A stretch of 64,000 nt of DNA, from NCBI RefSeq assembly GCF_900231165.1, contig NZ_LT960614.1, positions 2,416,550 to 2,480,549 on the forward strand. Reading direction: 5' to 3'. Of the stretch, positions 1 to 7,301 are shown in pieces (position 1 is the stretch's first letter; each line of letters starts with the position of its first letter). The notes beneath the pieces are model-generated. The model was not told the origin of the DNA. It did no database searches and saw only the letters and a program-made list of their open reading frames with translations. Made by a program: the position numbers and the translations under genes. This DNA comes from Hartmannibacter diazotrophicus (GTDB taxonomy: Bacteria; Pseudomonadota; Alphaproteobacteria; Rhizobiales; Pleomorphomonadaceae).

Positions 1-378
1 GTCAGCGAGGCAGCGAGGGTGCCGCTGATCTCCGGCCAGGTGCTTGCCGGCAAGGGCTTTCGCGTCCAGGCGCAGGTTCCGGCGACCGAGGACGTCTACA
101 CCATCCGCGAGATCGGGGCGTTTCTGAGCGACGGCACGTTGCTGGCCCTCTGGTCCGATCCGACCCAGCTCGTCGCCGCGACGTCACCTCTCGCGGACAT
201 CAATTTCGCGGTCGACCTCAATCTGGCGGCCCTTCCGCTGGACGCGCTGGCGATCACCGTCCTGGAGCCGGATGTCCCGGACCTGACGCCGATCCTTGCC
301 GAACTGCTGGCCGCCCAGGCCGCCAACCACCTCAACCACATCGAACTCGACCAGCGCTGCCGCGCCGCTGGCATCTGA
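1..378 (+). CDS. Phage tail fibre protein, C-terminal part (5' end outside window)
   Basis: The reading frame is open from base 1, so the gene begins upstream; the GTG at 19 is internal rather than a convincing start. The visible 125 residues include 'YTIREIGAFLSDGTLLALWSD', which I recognise as the style of the tail-collar fibre (gpH N-terminal, DUF3751-like) domain of P2-type phages, where the fibre is fastened to the baseplate. A short helix and 'NHLNHIELDQRCRAAGI' end the protein, so it is an adaptor-length fibre without a long receptor-binding shaft. The next gene, a beta-helix protein, starts 12 bases later and may supply the distal part. The family call is by resemblance and the position ahead of sheath and tube genes; moderately sure. 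Confidence 0.6.
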   Translation, partial: VSEAARVPLISGQVLAGKGFRVQAQVPATEDVYTIREIGAFLSDGTLLALWSDPTQLVAATSPLADINFAVDLNLAALPLDALAITVLEPDVPDLTPILAELLAAQAANHLNHIELDQRCRAAGI

Positions 379-390
379 GGAGCGACACGC

Positions 391-1548
391 ATGACGACCG
401 CCGCAGACTCTCTCAACAACGCTGCCAGCCAACTGGCGCTGGTCATCGCCGCTTATCAGCAGGTGACCGACGCAGTGCAGGAAAGGCTGGACGCACTCGC
501 CGACTGGCAGATCGCCGATCCGATCACCGTCACGATCGGCGTCGACTACGCCACCATCCAGGAGGCCTGGGACGCGTTCAAGTTCAAGCAGTTGAATGCG
601 GACGTGATCATCCAGGTCCCGGACGGCATCCACCCGATCAACCCGCTTCTGATGGCCGACGCGCCGTTCGGATCGCGAATTCGCATCCTCGGCAACATCG
701 CCAATGCGGCCGCCTGCACGCTTCAGTACACCGGCGGAGCAGCAGACTACATCGTCTCTGTGGAGCGTTGTGCGCTGGAATTTTCCGGCTTCACGATCGA
801 CGGCGACGATCCGGAGGCGATCCTGACAGGGCTGCGCATCGTTGGCGGCTTCGTGACCAGCCAACCGGGCTCCATTCGTGTCAACGGTGTGGCGTCCGGT
901 ATCTCCGGCCAGGGCGGGGCGTGGTATTCGGGCGGTCAGCCGGAAATCACCGGCTGCCAGATTGGTATCGCCGCTTACGACAGCGCGCGTGTCGAATGCC
1001 CCGAGGCGACGATCGTCGGCCTCGGCAAGACATGGCTCGGGAGCAACGGCACCGCCCGCTCCTATGGCCTGTACTCGATCCGGTCGGGCACGGTCATCGC
1101 GCCCAAGTCGACGATCGATGCAGCCTATTTCGGGATGCAGGCGATCCGCGCCGGGGCGATGTTCGTTAGCGGAACGGCCCTCGATGACTGCGACACGGCC
1201 ATCACTGCCGATCGCGCCGGCAATATCTACGCAGGCCCTGCCACCGACGGAACGCCGACCACGGTGACCAACGTCAACTCCGGTTTCGTCGCATCCATCA
1301 ACGGCACGATCGAGGCGCAGAGCGCCGTCGTCGATGGCGCCATCACCGGCTTCGTCGCTTCGGGGAACGGTTCCATCGTCGCGGCGGGCGCGACGGCCAA
1401 GAACTGCTCCTCCTACGGCTATTCGGCCGTCCGCAACGGCTATATCGCCGCCCAGGACACCAACGCCAACAATGCCGGCAATGCCGTCAACTACAACCTT
1501 GCAAACGACACGCCCGGCGCGACCGGCGGTCTCATCACCTACAGCTAA
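391..1548 (+). CDS. Beta-helix tail fibre / tailspike-like protein
   Basis: This is a 385-residue protein. Residues 1-60 are a helical leader; residues 45-55 hold 'ITVTIGVDYATIQEAWDAF', the usual opening of a pectin-lyase-fold phage protein. From about residue 70 onward there are short glycine-rich strands repeating every 20-25 residues (for example 'GSIVAAGATAKNCSSYGYSA'), as in a right-handed parallel beta-helix. The C-terminal part alternates 'G-x-I-x-A' turns. It has no transmembrane segment or signal peptide. It probably forms a trimeric receptor-binding spike at the tail tip. No enzymatic motif is visible, so depolymerase activity cannot be claimed. The ATG at 391 follows a GAGGAG-like ribosome site. 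Confidence 0.6.
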   Translation: MTTAADSLNNAASQLALVIAAYQQVTDAVQERLDALADWQIADPITVTIGVDYATIQEAWDAFKFKQLNADVIIQVPDGIHPINPLLMADAPFGSRIRILGNIANAAACTLQYTGGAADYIVSVERCALEFSGFTIDGDDPEAILTGLRIVGGFVTSQPGSIRVNGVASGISGQGGAWYSGGQPEITGCQIGIAAYDSARVECPEATIVGLGKTWLGSNGTARSYGLYSIRSGTVIAPKSTIDAAYFGMQAIRAGAMFVSGTALDDCDTAITADRAGNIYAGPATDGTPTTVTNVNSGFVASINGTIEAQSAVVDGAITGFVASGNGSIVAAGATAKNCSSYGYSAVRNGYIAAQDTNANNAGNAVNYNLANDTPGATGGLITYS

Positions 1549-1563
1549 GAGGAAGAGCAGACC

Positions 1564-1905
1564 ATGGCAGACATGCAGCCACCGCGCGCCGATCTGCGCG
1601 ATGCCATCCAGCGCCAAGCGGGCGACCTTCAGACCCTGTTCGGCACGACGTCGGACGGTGCCCTGGCGCTGGCGCTCACCGTCGCCCGCATGGCGCGGGC
1701 GATGTCCGGCGGCAGCACCATCGCCGAGATGAAAGCGGCCGCCGCCGCTGCCGACGCCGTGCTCGGCCCGCTGCTCGACGCGGTCGACGCCGGCACGGTC
1801 GTCACGACCTATTCGGCCAAGGGCAGTACCGAGGCCGACGTTTTTGCCGAAGTCGGGGAGCGGTCGACGGCTGTTGCGGCCGTCTTCGCCGACGCCGAAA
1901 CCTGA
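1564..1905 (+). CDS. Small hypothetical phage protein between fibre genes
   Basis: This 113-residue protein is rich in Ala and Asp and looks largely helical. Its ATG is preceded by a GAGGAAGAG purine tract at 1550-1558. I do not recognise a family. It is co-directional with, and tightly spaced between, the beta-helix gene and the next small gene, so it is probably part of the same tail-fibre transcription unit. A minor structural protein or a fibre-assembly chaperone are both plausible, but nothing in the sequence decides this. Confidence 0.55.
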   Translation: MADMQPPRADLRDAIQRQAGDLQTLFGTTSDGALALALTVARMARAMSGGSTIAEMKAAAAAADAVLGPLLDAVDAGTVVTTYSAKGSTEADVFAEVGERSTAVAAVFADAET

Positions 1906-1915
1906 GGAGCCGGCT

Positions 1916-2263
1916 ATGCCGATCGACAAGAGCCTTGACCCGACGCTTTCGCGCAAGCGCTCCCAGGAGATGCTGGCCGTCGAGAGCGGCCCGGCGCGCG
2001 ACTGGTACACGCTCACCAACGCCATGATCGGCGCCAAGGAGCTGCCGACCTATGGCCGCGCGCTGGAGATCATTCTCGACGATGCGGTCAACCGTCCGGT
2101 CACGTTCGTCGTCGTGCCGATCGACGAGACGAGCGACGCGGCAACCCGCTCGATCCCGGTCTACACCTCCGGCCCGCTGCCGAGGTCCGTCCGCCGGATC
2201 GTTTCGATCAACGGCGCGGCCGTGGTTCCGGCCGGTGTCCAGGTCGACGTCATTACCGTCTGA
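1916..2263 (+). CDS. Small hypothetical phage structural protein
   Basis: The frame is open further upstream, but the ATG at 1916 is chosen because a GAGGAG ribosome site lies at 1904-1909 and the preceding gene stops at 1905. The product has 115 residues. The first 50 are charged and helical; the rest ('RPVTFVVVPIDETSDAATRS', then 'SINGAAVVPAGVQVDVITV') is predicted beta-rich, like a small sandwich domain. No family is recognised. The location inside the tail-fibre cassette suggests a virion component or fibre cap. Confidence 0.5.
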   Translation: MPIDKSLDPTLSRKRSQEMLAVESGPARDWYTLTNAMIGAKELPTYGRALEIILDDAVNRPVTFVVVPIDETSDAATRSIPVYTSGPLPRSVRRIVSINGAAVVPAGVQVDVITV

Positions 2264-2274
2264 GGGAGGCCCGC

Positions 2275-2445
2275 GTGGACCCGTTCGGCTTCGGCATTGG
2301 CAACAGCATCGGCGGGCGTCGCCGCAGGGGCGACGTCCTTCCGCCGGGCTTCTCGTGGACCTACGACGCGGGCGGACAGCCGGTCTACTGGCGCGGCAAC
2401 CGCGTCTTTGACGACGGCGTCAAATTCTACATCTGGAGAGATTGA
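2275..2445 (+). CDS. 56-residue hypothetical protein in the tail-fibre cassette
   Basis: A GTG start at 2275 follows a GGGAGG site at 2263-2268, and the frame runs 56 codons to TGA at 2443-2445, overlapping the ATG of the next gene by one base (TGATG). The translation begins MDPFGFGIGNSIGGRRRRGD and is aromatic-rich towards the end (FSWTYD, VYWRGN, KFYIW). The ribosome site, tight fit between neighbours and translational-coupling overlap all support a real gene. Function is unknown. Confidence 0.6.
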   Translation: MDPFGFGIGNSIGGRRRRGDVLPPGFSWTYDAGGQPVYWRGNRVFDDGVKFYIWRD

Positions 2446-4256
2446 TGGGGGCCTATCTCAACGTCCTTGAAACCGTCTACGACGAGCCTACGGTCGACGA
2501 GCCCGAGGCGCTGCTCGGTCGGGGGACCAGCGGTTTGGTCGGTCCCGTGCTTCCGGCCAAGCTCTTCAATGCAGTCTTCGACGCGGCGATCGACACGGCC
2601 CTTGCCACGGGCACCATCAATCCCTTTGTCGGGATGGCGCGGGATGCGGGCGGCAACATCGGCGCCTATTACATCGACGGGCTCCGCCGCAACATCGAGA
2701 ATTTCCGCTACGGGACGGACCCGATCGGCGACGACACAAACATGCTTGACCGCGCTAGCCAGGCATCGAAGCAATATGGCTGGGTGATCACCTGCAAGCA
2801 GGGTGCGTTGCGCGTTTCGTCGTGGAAATGGTACTCGAAAATGCGCTTTGTCGGCTGCGGCTCCAGCCTGACGACCGGCACGCGGGTCATCCAGCTTACA
2901 GGTGCGAGCGGGCCGCTCGTCACCCTCGACAACGGGCCTGTCATCAATGTCGAAGTTCGCGGCATCGGCTTTGACGCCAACCTTGCGAACGGCCCTCAGA
3001 TCGGCCTCATGTGGCAGGCCAAGCCCGTCGCGCCGGACAACAATGGCGGCCTCTGGTGGTCGCGCCTCGACGATGTCGCGGTGCGCGGCTTCCGGCTCGG
3101 CATCTGGTCACGCGGCGGCAGCGACGGCCTGACGCCGAACCAGTTCATCTTTGCTACCGGCGTTCGGGTTTGGCGCGTCGGCGACGCAACGGAACTGGAG
3201 CTGGCCACCGGCCTCTTGATGACCGGCCAGCACGGCCAGATCGTTTGGGATGGCGCCTGCGAATTCGACGGCCCTGGCGGCATCCGCAAGGGCGTCAATG
3301 TCCAGGTCCGTCCGGAGTTCACGACGGACGAGGCCGAACTCGGCTATTGGGACTGGTTGGGCGCTACCGCGCCAACGCTCATTGCGGGAGCTTGGTCGCC
3401 GGGCTACGTCGATTTCAGACCCGGCAGTACGATGCAGAATGCCAAGATGGCCATCGTCTTCTACAAGGCGGGCATCAACCGGGTCGGAGCCTGGACGGAG
3501 AATGTCGACCGCTCCTATGTCTTCCGTGGCAACGCTCGAAGCAACATCATCACCGGTGCCCTGGCGACCAATGGCTCGCTAGACTGGACGATCGAGCTTG
3601 AGTCCGGCTGTACCCTCCATATCGCCGGGTTGAAGGTTCAGGGTGAGTTCGGATTGCTCTTCAGCGCCGGAAACGCGAACCAGGGCGTGACCGGTCTGGA
3701 GACGGTCCACCGGCTGGCCGACATGCAGGCGGCGACCACGGGACTGACACGCCAGCGGGGGACGCCGACAGCGGGTACGCTGGCCGCCGACGGCAATACC
3801 TTCCTGGCCGTCAACTCGACCACCACGCCGATCACCTACATCGAGAGCTGGCTGACCTGGAATGTTGAACTGGTGCTCCGAGCCTATGACAGCGACGTGC
3901 CCTTCGGACCCGGCGGCAATATCGCCATGCCGCTCGATGCAGCCGGCAACGAAATCGGCCTACTGGTCCTTCACAAGGGCGAGTTGATGACACTCGTCCG
4001 CGACGACTTCGCCGGACACAAGTTCCGCATCAAGGCCATCGTGCGCATTCCGAAGCTCGCGGCGGCTGCGCCGGCTGCCGGCCAATGGGCGATCGGCGAA
4101 TTTGTGGTCAACTCCGCGCCGGTGATCGACGCCAACGGCGCTTACGTCAAGCAGTGGAACCGCGTCACCAACTGGACCTCCGCTGCCAACAACAATGCCC
4201 TGCTGGTCGACTGGTTTCCCGAAGTCGCCTTCACGGCAAGCTTTGCGCACGCATAG
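2445..4256 (+). CDS. Large tailspike protein with pectate-lyase-superfamily beta-helix
   Basis: The ATG at 2445 overlaps the previous stop; a TTG one codon earlier is less likely. The product has 603 residues. Around residues 90-160 is the pattern of Pectate_lyase_3 phage spikes: 'YGTDPIGDDTNMLDRASQAS', a gap, then 'MRFVGCGSSLTTGTRVIQLT'. This is followed by 'VEVRGIGFDANLANG' and many beta-helix rungs up to about residue 400. The final 200 residues look like a separate beta-rich trimerisation or receptor-binding domain. Such proteins bind and sometimes cleave surface polysaccharide. Catalytic residues cannot be assigned by eye. Being the largest fibre gene, it is the best candidate for the main host-range determinant. 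Confidence 0.65.
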   Translation: MGAYLNVLETVYDEPTVDEPEALLGRGTSGLVGPVLPAKLFNAVFDAAIDTALATGTINPFVGMARDAGGNIGAYYIDGLRRNIENFRYGTDPIGDDTNMLDRASQASKQYGWVITCKQGALRVSSWKWYSKMRFVGCGSSLTTGTRVIQLTGASGPLVTLDNGPVINVEVRGIGFDANLANGPQIGLMWQAKPVAPDNNGGLWWSRLDDVAVRGFRLGIWSRGGSDGLTPNQFIFATGVRVWRVGDATELELATGLLMTGQHGQIVWDGACEFDGPGGIRKGVNVQVRPEFTTDEAELGYWDWLGATAPTLIAGAWSPGYVDFRPGSTMQNAKMAIVFYKAGINRVGAWTENVDRSYVFRGNARSNIITGALATNGSLDWTIELESGCTLHIAGLKVQGEFGLLFSAGNANQGVTGLETVHRLADMQAATTGLTRQRGTPTAGTLAADGNTFLAVNSTTTPITYIESWLTWNVELVLRAYDSDVPFGPGGNIAMPLDAAGNEIGLLVLHKGELMTLVRDDFAGHKFRIKAIVRIPKLAAAAPAAGQWAIGEFVVNSAPVIDANGAYVKQWNRVTNWTSAANNNALLVDWFPEVAFTASFAHA

Positions 4257-4265
4257 GAGCGGTGA

Positions 4266-4535
4266 ATGATTGACGACCCCGAAGACGTACCGGCCGGCGA
4301 AGAGACGATCGCCGGCGAGGATCTGACCCTCCCTCCGGTCAAACGCCCGCCGCCGCCCGACCACAAGTTTGCCAAGGCTGCCAAGGTGCGGATCCCGGAC
4401 TATCAGGCGAAGGGTGAAATCAAGGCCCTCGGGCGCCTGCCGGACGGCACGCCGACCTATGCGGTCTATTACGTCACCGACACCGGCCATGCCGAGGCGA
4501 GCTGGGTCGACGAGCACATGCTCGAACCCGAATAG
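4266..4535 (+). CDS. Small acidic hypothetical phage protein
   Basis: This 89-residue protein has an AGGAG site at 4255-4259. Residues 1-35 are acidic and proline-rich ('EDVPAGEETIAGEDLTLPPV'), then a basic stretch is followed by a small beta-rich C-terminus (RLPDGTPTYAVYYVTDTG). It is the last gene before a strong hairpin, so it likely closes the tail-fibre unit. It could be a fibre-assembly factor or a tip protein; the family is not recognised. Confidence 0.5.
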   Translation: MIDDPEDVPAGEETIAGEDLTLPPVKRPPPPDHKFAKAAKVRIPDYQAKGEIKALGRLPDGTPTYAVYYVTDTGHAEASWVDEHMLEPE

Positions 4536-4583
4536 AGCGCAGTGAGGGAAGACGAGGCAGCCGGCTGGCAAGCCCGAAACAGC

Positions 4584-4619
4584 AGCGGCCGGGGCTGAAG
4601 AGGTTCAGCCCCGGCCGCT
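4584..4619 (+). terminator. 16-bp perfect hairpin between fibre cassette and sheath gene
   Basis: Bases 4584-4599 and 4604-4619 are exact reverse complements around a 4-base loop. The stem is GC-rich and only two to three T residues follow it, so it is a weak or Rho-assisted intrinsic terminator, or a processing/attenuation element. It sits 49 bases after the last fibre-cassette stop and 73 bases before the sheath ATG. Confidence 0.6.
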
Positions 4620-4691
4620 TTGCGTCTGGCGTCTACTTTGGGGCGATTGCTTCCGGCGGTCAAGCCGTCGTCGATCCTCAAGGAGCCCGCC

Positions 4692-5936
4692 ATGCCCGCA
4701 GCCGTTCCCAATGTCGGCGTTCGCGTCTTTTCCGATCTGTCCAACACGATCGTCACGATCGACACCCGCGACCAGTCGGCCATCGGCCTTTGCGTGCCGG
4801 CGCCGGCCGCCGATGCGGGCACCTTCCCGGTCAACACGCCCGTCCTGATCGACACCTCGGACGCCGACCTGATCGCGCTCCTGGGGGAAGGCGATGCGGC
4901 CGACGTCATCGAGCAGATCAATTCGGAGGGCATCGTCGCCCAGGTCATCTACGTCAATCCGGGCGTTGACGCAGAGGCCACGCTCGACGAGGCCGTGACG
5001 GCGATTGCCGGCGACAGCGCGACCAAGACCGGCATCTTTGCGCTGCTCAATGCCAAGGCACTCCTCGGCGTGGAGCCCGGCATCCTGCTCGCCTCCGGCT
5101 ACACCCACACCCGCCCGACCAACGCCAAGAACCCGATCGGCGCGGCCATGGAGGCGATCTGCACCCAGATCATCGACTGCATCGGCATCGTCGACGCGCC
5201 GCCGGAGACCGAGGCCGGCGCCGTTGCTTATTTGGCCGACTTCGCCACGTCCCTGCAGATTTGTTGCGCGGTGGTCGCGATCAAGGCGTCGATCGGCGGT
5301 GAGACCGTGGTGCGGCCGATGTCGCCCCATTGGGCGGGCGCCATCGTGCGCCGGGACCGCAGCGCCGGAACGCCGTTCAAGGCGGCCTGGAATACCGCTC
5401 TCAAGGGCGTGCTCGGCACGTCGCGGCCGATCATCTATCGTGACGGCGATCCGACCTGCGAAGCCAATCGCCTCGTCCAGGCCGGCGGCGGCGTCGTCAT
5501 CGAGACCAATCTCCTTTGGGCGCCCTTCACCACGGCAACGGACCCGACCGTCAAGAGCTGGCGCTCGCTCAAAGTGGTCCGCACCCGCCGGGCGCTGGAA
5601 AAGGCCATGGTTCGCCCGATGCGCGCCTACATGGCCCAGGACATCACGCCCCACACCGTGACGCTGATCTTCCGGGCGATCGACGACTATTTCGACGGCG
5701 TCCAGGCGCTCGGCGCGATCATCGATCACGTGGTGCTCTGGGACTCCAGCCTCAACACGGCAGCGGCGCTCCAGGCCGGCGCGATCTCGGCCAAGGTCAA
5801 CTGGCAGGAGACGCCCGACCTCGTGGATCTGGGCATCTATACCGGCGCGATGCCCGAAGCCTTCGACGTGCTCCAGGCGGCGATCGCCGCCGCGCTCGCC
5901 AGCCTCGGCGATCCGAACATCCGCGTCGCGGCATAA
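4692..5936 (+). CDS. FI: Phage tail sheath protein (P2 FI family)
   Basis: This 414-residue protein would polymerise around the tail tube and contract to drive the tube through the host envelope. It opens with 'VPNVGVRVFSDLSNTIVTID', similar to the P2-type sheath start 'HGVRV', and ends with a conserved-looking domain containing 'RRALEKAMVRPMRAYMAQDI' and 'YTGAMPEAFDVLQAAI'. The ATG at 4692 is selected over upstream in-frame starts because AGGAG lies at 4681-4685 and the alignment to the family begins there. The tube gene follows about 200 bases downstream, the classic FI-FII pairing. Confidence 0.9.
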   Translation: MPAAVPNVGVRVFSDLSNTIVTIDTRDQSAIGLCVPAPAADAGTFPVNTPVLIDTSDADLIALLGEGDAADVIEQINSEGIVAQVIYVNPGVDAEATLDEAVTAIAGDSATKTGIFALLNAKALLGVEPGILLASGYTHTRPTNAKNPIGAAMEAICTQIIDCIGIVDAPPETEAGAVAYLADFATSLQICCAVVAIKASIGGETVVRPMSPHWAGAIVRRDRSAGTPFKAAWNTALKGVLGTSRPIIYRDGDPTCEANRLVQAGGGVVIETNLLWAPFTTATDPTVKSWRSLKVVRTRRALEKAMVRPMRAYMAQDITPHTVTLIFRAIDDYFDGVQALGAIIDHVVLWDSSLNTAAALQAGAISAKVNWQETPDLVDLGIYTGAMPEAFDVLQAAIAAALASLGDPNIRVAA

Positions 5937-5937
5937 G

Positions 5938-5984
5938 CCCATACGCCCGAAAAGTGGGGACCGGTTTTCGGGCAAGCGTATGGG
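5938..5984. repeat. Rhizobiales-type intergenic palindrome, copy 1
   Basis: There is an outer inverted repeat (5938-5946 with 5976-5984) and an inner one (5945-5953 with 5965-5973) around the core CCCGAAAAGTGGGG. The core CCCgAAAAGTGGG..CCGGTTTTcGGG matches a short palindromic element I know as common between genes in rhizobial genomes. It lies directly after the sheath stop, inside the tail operon. A variant copy is at 11584-11610. Confidence 0.7.
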
Positions 5985-6136
5985 GCAGGACAAGGAATAC
6001 CCGGAGAGGGGCGGTCTGGTATGGCTCGCAAGGCCCCCAGCACCCATTGGGAACGGTCCGACCGTAGGGGCTCAGCCCGCCGCCCCCAACATCTTTTCAC
6101 CGCGCCGACGCACCGGCGCCGCAAGGGAGCCAAGCA

Positions 6137-6646
6137 ATGGACGGCATCATTCGTGGCGGCAACGTCTACGTCCAGGAGATCAACCAGCGTCTCCACCTCG
6201 ACAATTTCAAGCTGCCCCCGCTGAAGCGCGAGATGATCGATTTCTTCATGGGCGGCGGCTTCTTCAAGGTCTCGCTGCCCGGCGAGGTTTCGCCGTTGGT
6301 CGCCGAAATGGCGGTGGACGGCAGCCACCAGAGCCTTCGCTCGCGCTTCGGCCGTGAGCCCGGCGACTGGACGACGGTCACCTATTACGAGCGCCTGCTC
6401 GATGCCACGACCGGCGTCAACAAGGGCCGCATCGTCATGCTGCGCGGGCTCCTCAACGAGATCGAGCCGGCCGGCGTCGAGGGCCTCAAGGCCAAGGACA
6501 AGACCATGACGCGCTTTTCCTCGATCGTGCTCTATCACGACATCGTCGACGGCGTGACGGCCCACAAGTTCGATGTCTTCACCAACACCCTGATCATCGA
6601 CGGCACCAACTACACCGCCGAACACAACCGGCTGATCGCGGCCTGA
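6137..6646 (+). CDS. FII: Phage major tail tube protein (P2 FII family)
   Basis: This 169-residue protein would form the inner tube through which DNA or the puncturing complex passes. The length matches P2 FII (about 170). Family-like segments include 'MDGIIRGGNVYVQEINQRL' at the N-terminus, 'EMAVDGSHQSLRSRFG' in the middle and 'KFDVFTNTLIIDGTNY' near the C-terminus. An in-frame start is preceded by a GGGAG site at 6125-6129. It lies between the sheath and tail-chaperone genes, as expected. Confidence 0.9.
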   Translation: MDGIIRGGNVYVQEINQRLHLDNFKLPPLKREMIDFFMGGGFFKVSLPGEVSPLVAEMAVDGSHQSLRSRFGREPGDWTTVTYYERLLDATTGVNKGRIVMLRGLLNEIEPAGVEGLKAKDKTMTRFSSIVLYHDIVDGVTAHKFDVFTNTLIIDGTNYTAEHNRLIAA

Positions 6647-6660
6647 TCCCGGAGCGCGCA

Positions 6661-7149
6661 ATGACGACTGACGACAAGGCCGGCGCTGCCGGCGGCATCC
6701 GCGTGAAGACCCCGGCCGGCGACGGCAAGATGGTTGAGGAGACGATCCCGCTGCCGCCCGCCGACATCATCGCGGAGATGGCCGCCGAAGCGGGCGAGCT
6801 AGCGCCGGCCACGCCGGAGCCTACCGAACCGGCCGCGCCCAAAGAGGTCGAAAAGCTCGATTTTTGCGAGCCTGAAGCACTCTTCAAGACCGTACCACTG
6901 AAGCACCCGTTCATGTGGCAGGGCCGGCGGATCGACCATGTCGAGGTGCGCAGGATATCGGGCGGGGAGTTGCGGCCGTTCGCGGATCTTCTGGCGTCAG
7001 AAGGAGCGGACAAGAGCGATTTTTCCGCCTTGGTCACGGGCCTTCCGGCAAAAGTCATCCGGGGCATGGAAGCCGGGGACACGATGGCGGTCTGGGAGGC
7101 GGCCATCGATTTTTTGCCCCAGCGCTACCGGACGGCTCTCGGCTGGTAG
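6661..7149 (+). CDS. E: Tail assembly chaperone gpE (zero-frame product)
   Basis: This 162-residue protein belongs to the phage tail assembly chaperone family (P2 gpE / 'E, 41 or 14'). Residues 1-70 are an Ala/Pro/Glu-rich extension; the conserved part starts near 'LFKTVPLKHPFMWQGRRIDH' and continues to 'LVTGLPAKVIRGMEAGDTM'. The chaperone and its frameshifted extension coat the tape measure protein before the tube assembles. Codons 150-152 contain the T TTT TTG slippery site, and translation that slips continues into E'. The position between FII and T supports the call. Confidence 0.88.
   Translation: MTTDDKAGAAGGIRVKTPAGDGKMVEETIPLPPADIIAEMAAEAGELAPATPEPTEPAAPKEVEKLDFCEPEALFKTVPLKHPFMWQGRRIDHVEVRRISGGELRPFADLLASEGADKSDFSALVTGLPAKVIRGMEAGDTMAVWEAAIDFLPQRYRTALGW
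7110..7116 (+). other. -1 programmed ribosomal frameshift site T TTT TTG
   Basis: In the gpE frame the codons read GAT TTT TTG, so the seven bases 7110-7116 form X XXY YYZ with X and Y both T and Z G. This is the heptamer reported for P2 E/E'. A -1 slip moves the ribosome into the E' frame, which stays open to 7301. A short possible stem (7119-7123 with 7142-7146) lies a few bases downstream. The in-phase position of the heptamer is visible directly; frameshifting itself is inferred. Confidence 0.85.
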
Positions 7150-7301
7150 TCGATCTGGCCGATCTGGCGTGGTGGCGCCGGATCGCCCTTGAGGTTTCCG
7201 CCGCCGCCATGACGCCTTATCGCGAGGTGCTCTCCTGGCCGCTCGACGAGTTGCTCCTCGTCCATTACGAGGCCCGCCGACTGAGGGTATCTCATGTCTG
7301 A
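7113..7301 (+). CDS. E': E' extension of tail assembly chaperone, made by -1 frameshift (GpE family)
   Basis: After slippage at 7113 the frame encodes 62 further residues, giving an E+E' fusion of about 213. The key segment is 'LVVDLADLAWWRRIALEV', followed by 'SWPLDELLLVHYEARRL'. This matches the GpE family pattern 'DLAxxxxWxxxxLxxLxxxELxxWxxxA'. No convincing independent start codon with a ribosome site precedes the conserved part, so a fusion is more likely than a separate gene. It overlaps the tape measure start by 8 bases. Confidence 0.85.
   Translation, partial: FAPALPDGSRLVVDLADLAWWRRIALEVSAAAMTPYREVLSWPLDELLLVHYEARRLRVSHV

Noticed and set aside
184-2037. Long minus-strand open frame opposite the tail-fibre genes
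   Set aside because: It is antisense to well-supported genes, Arg/Gly-rich and without motifs; GC-rich codon bias creates such shadows.
7113-7301. Independent small gene for E'
   Set aside because: No start codon with a ribosome site precedes the conserved motif, whereas an in-phase slippery heptamer does.
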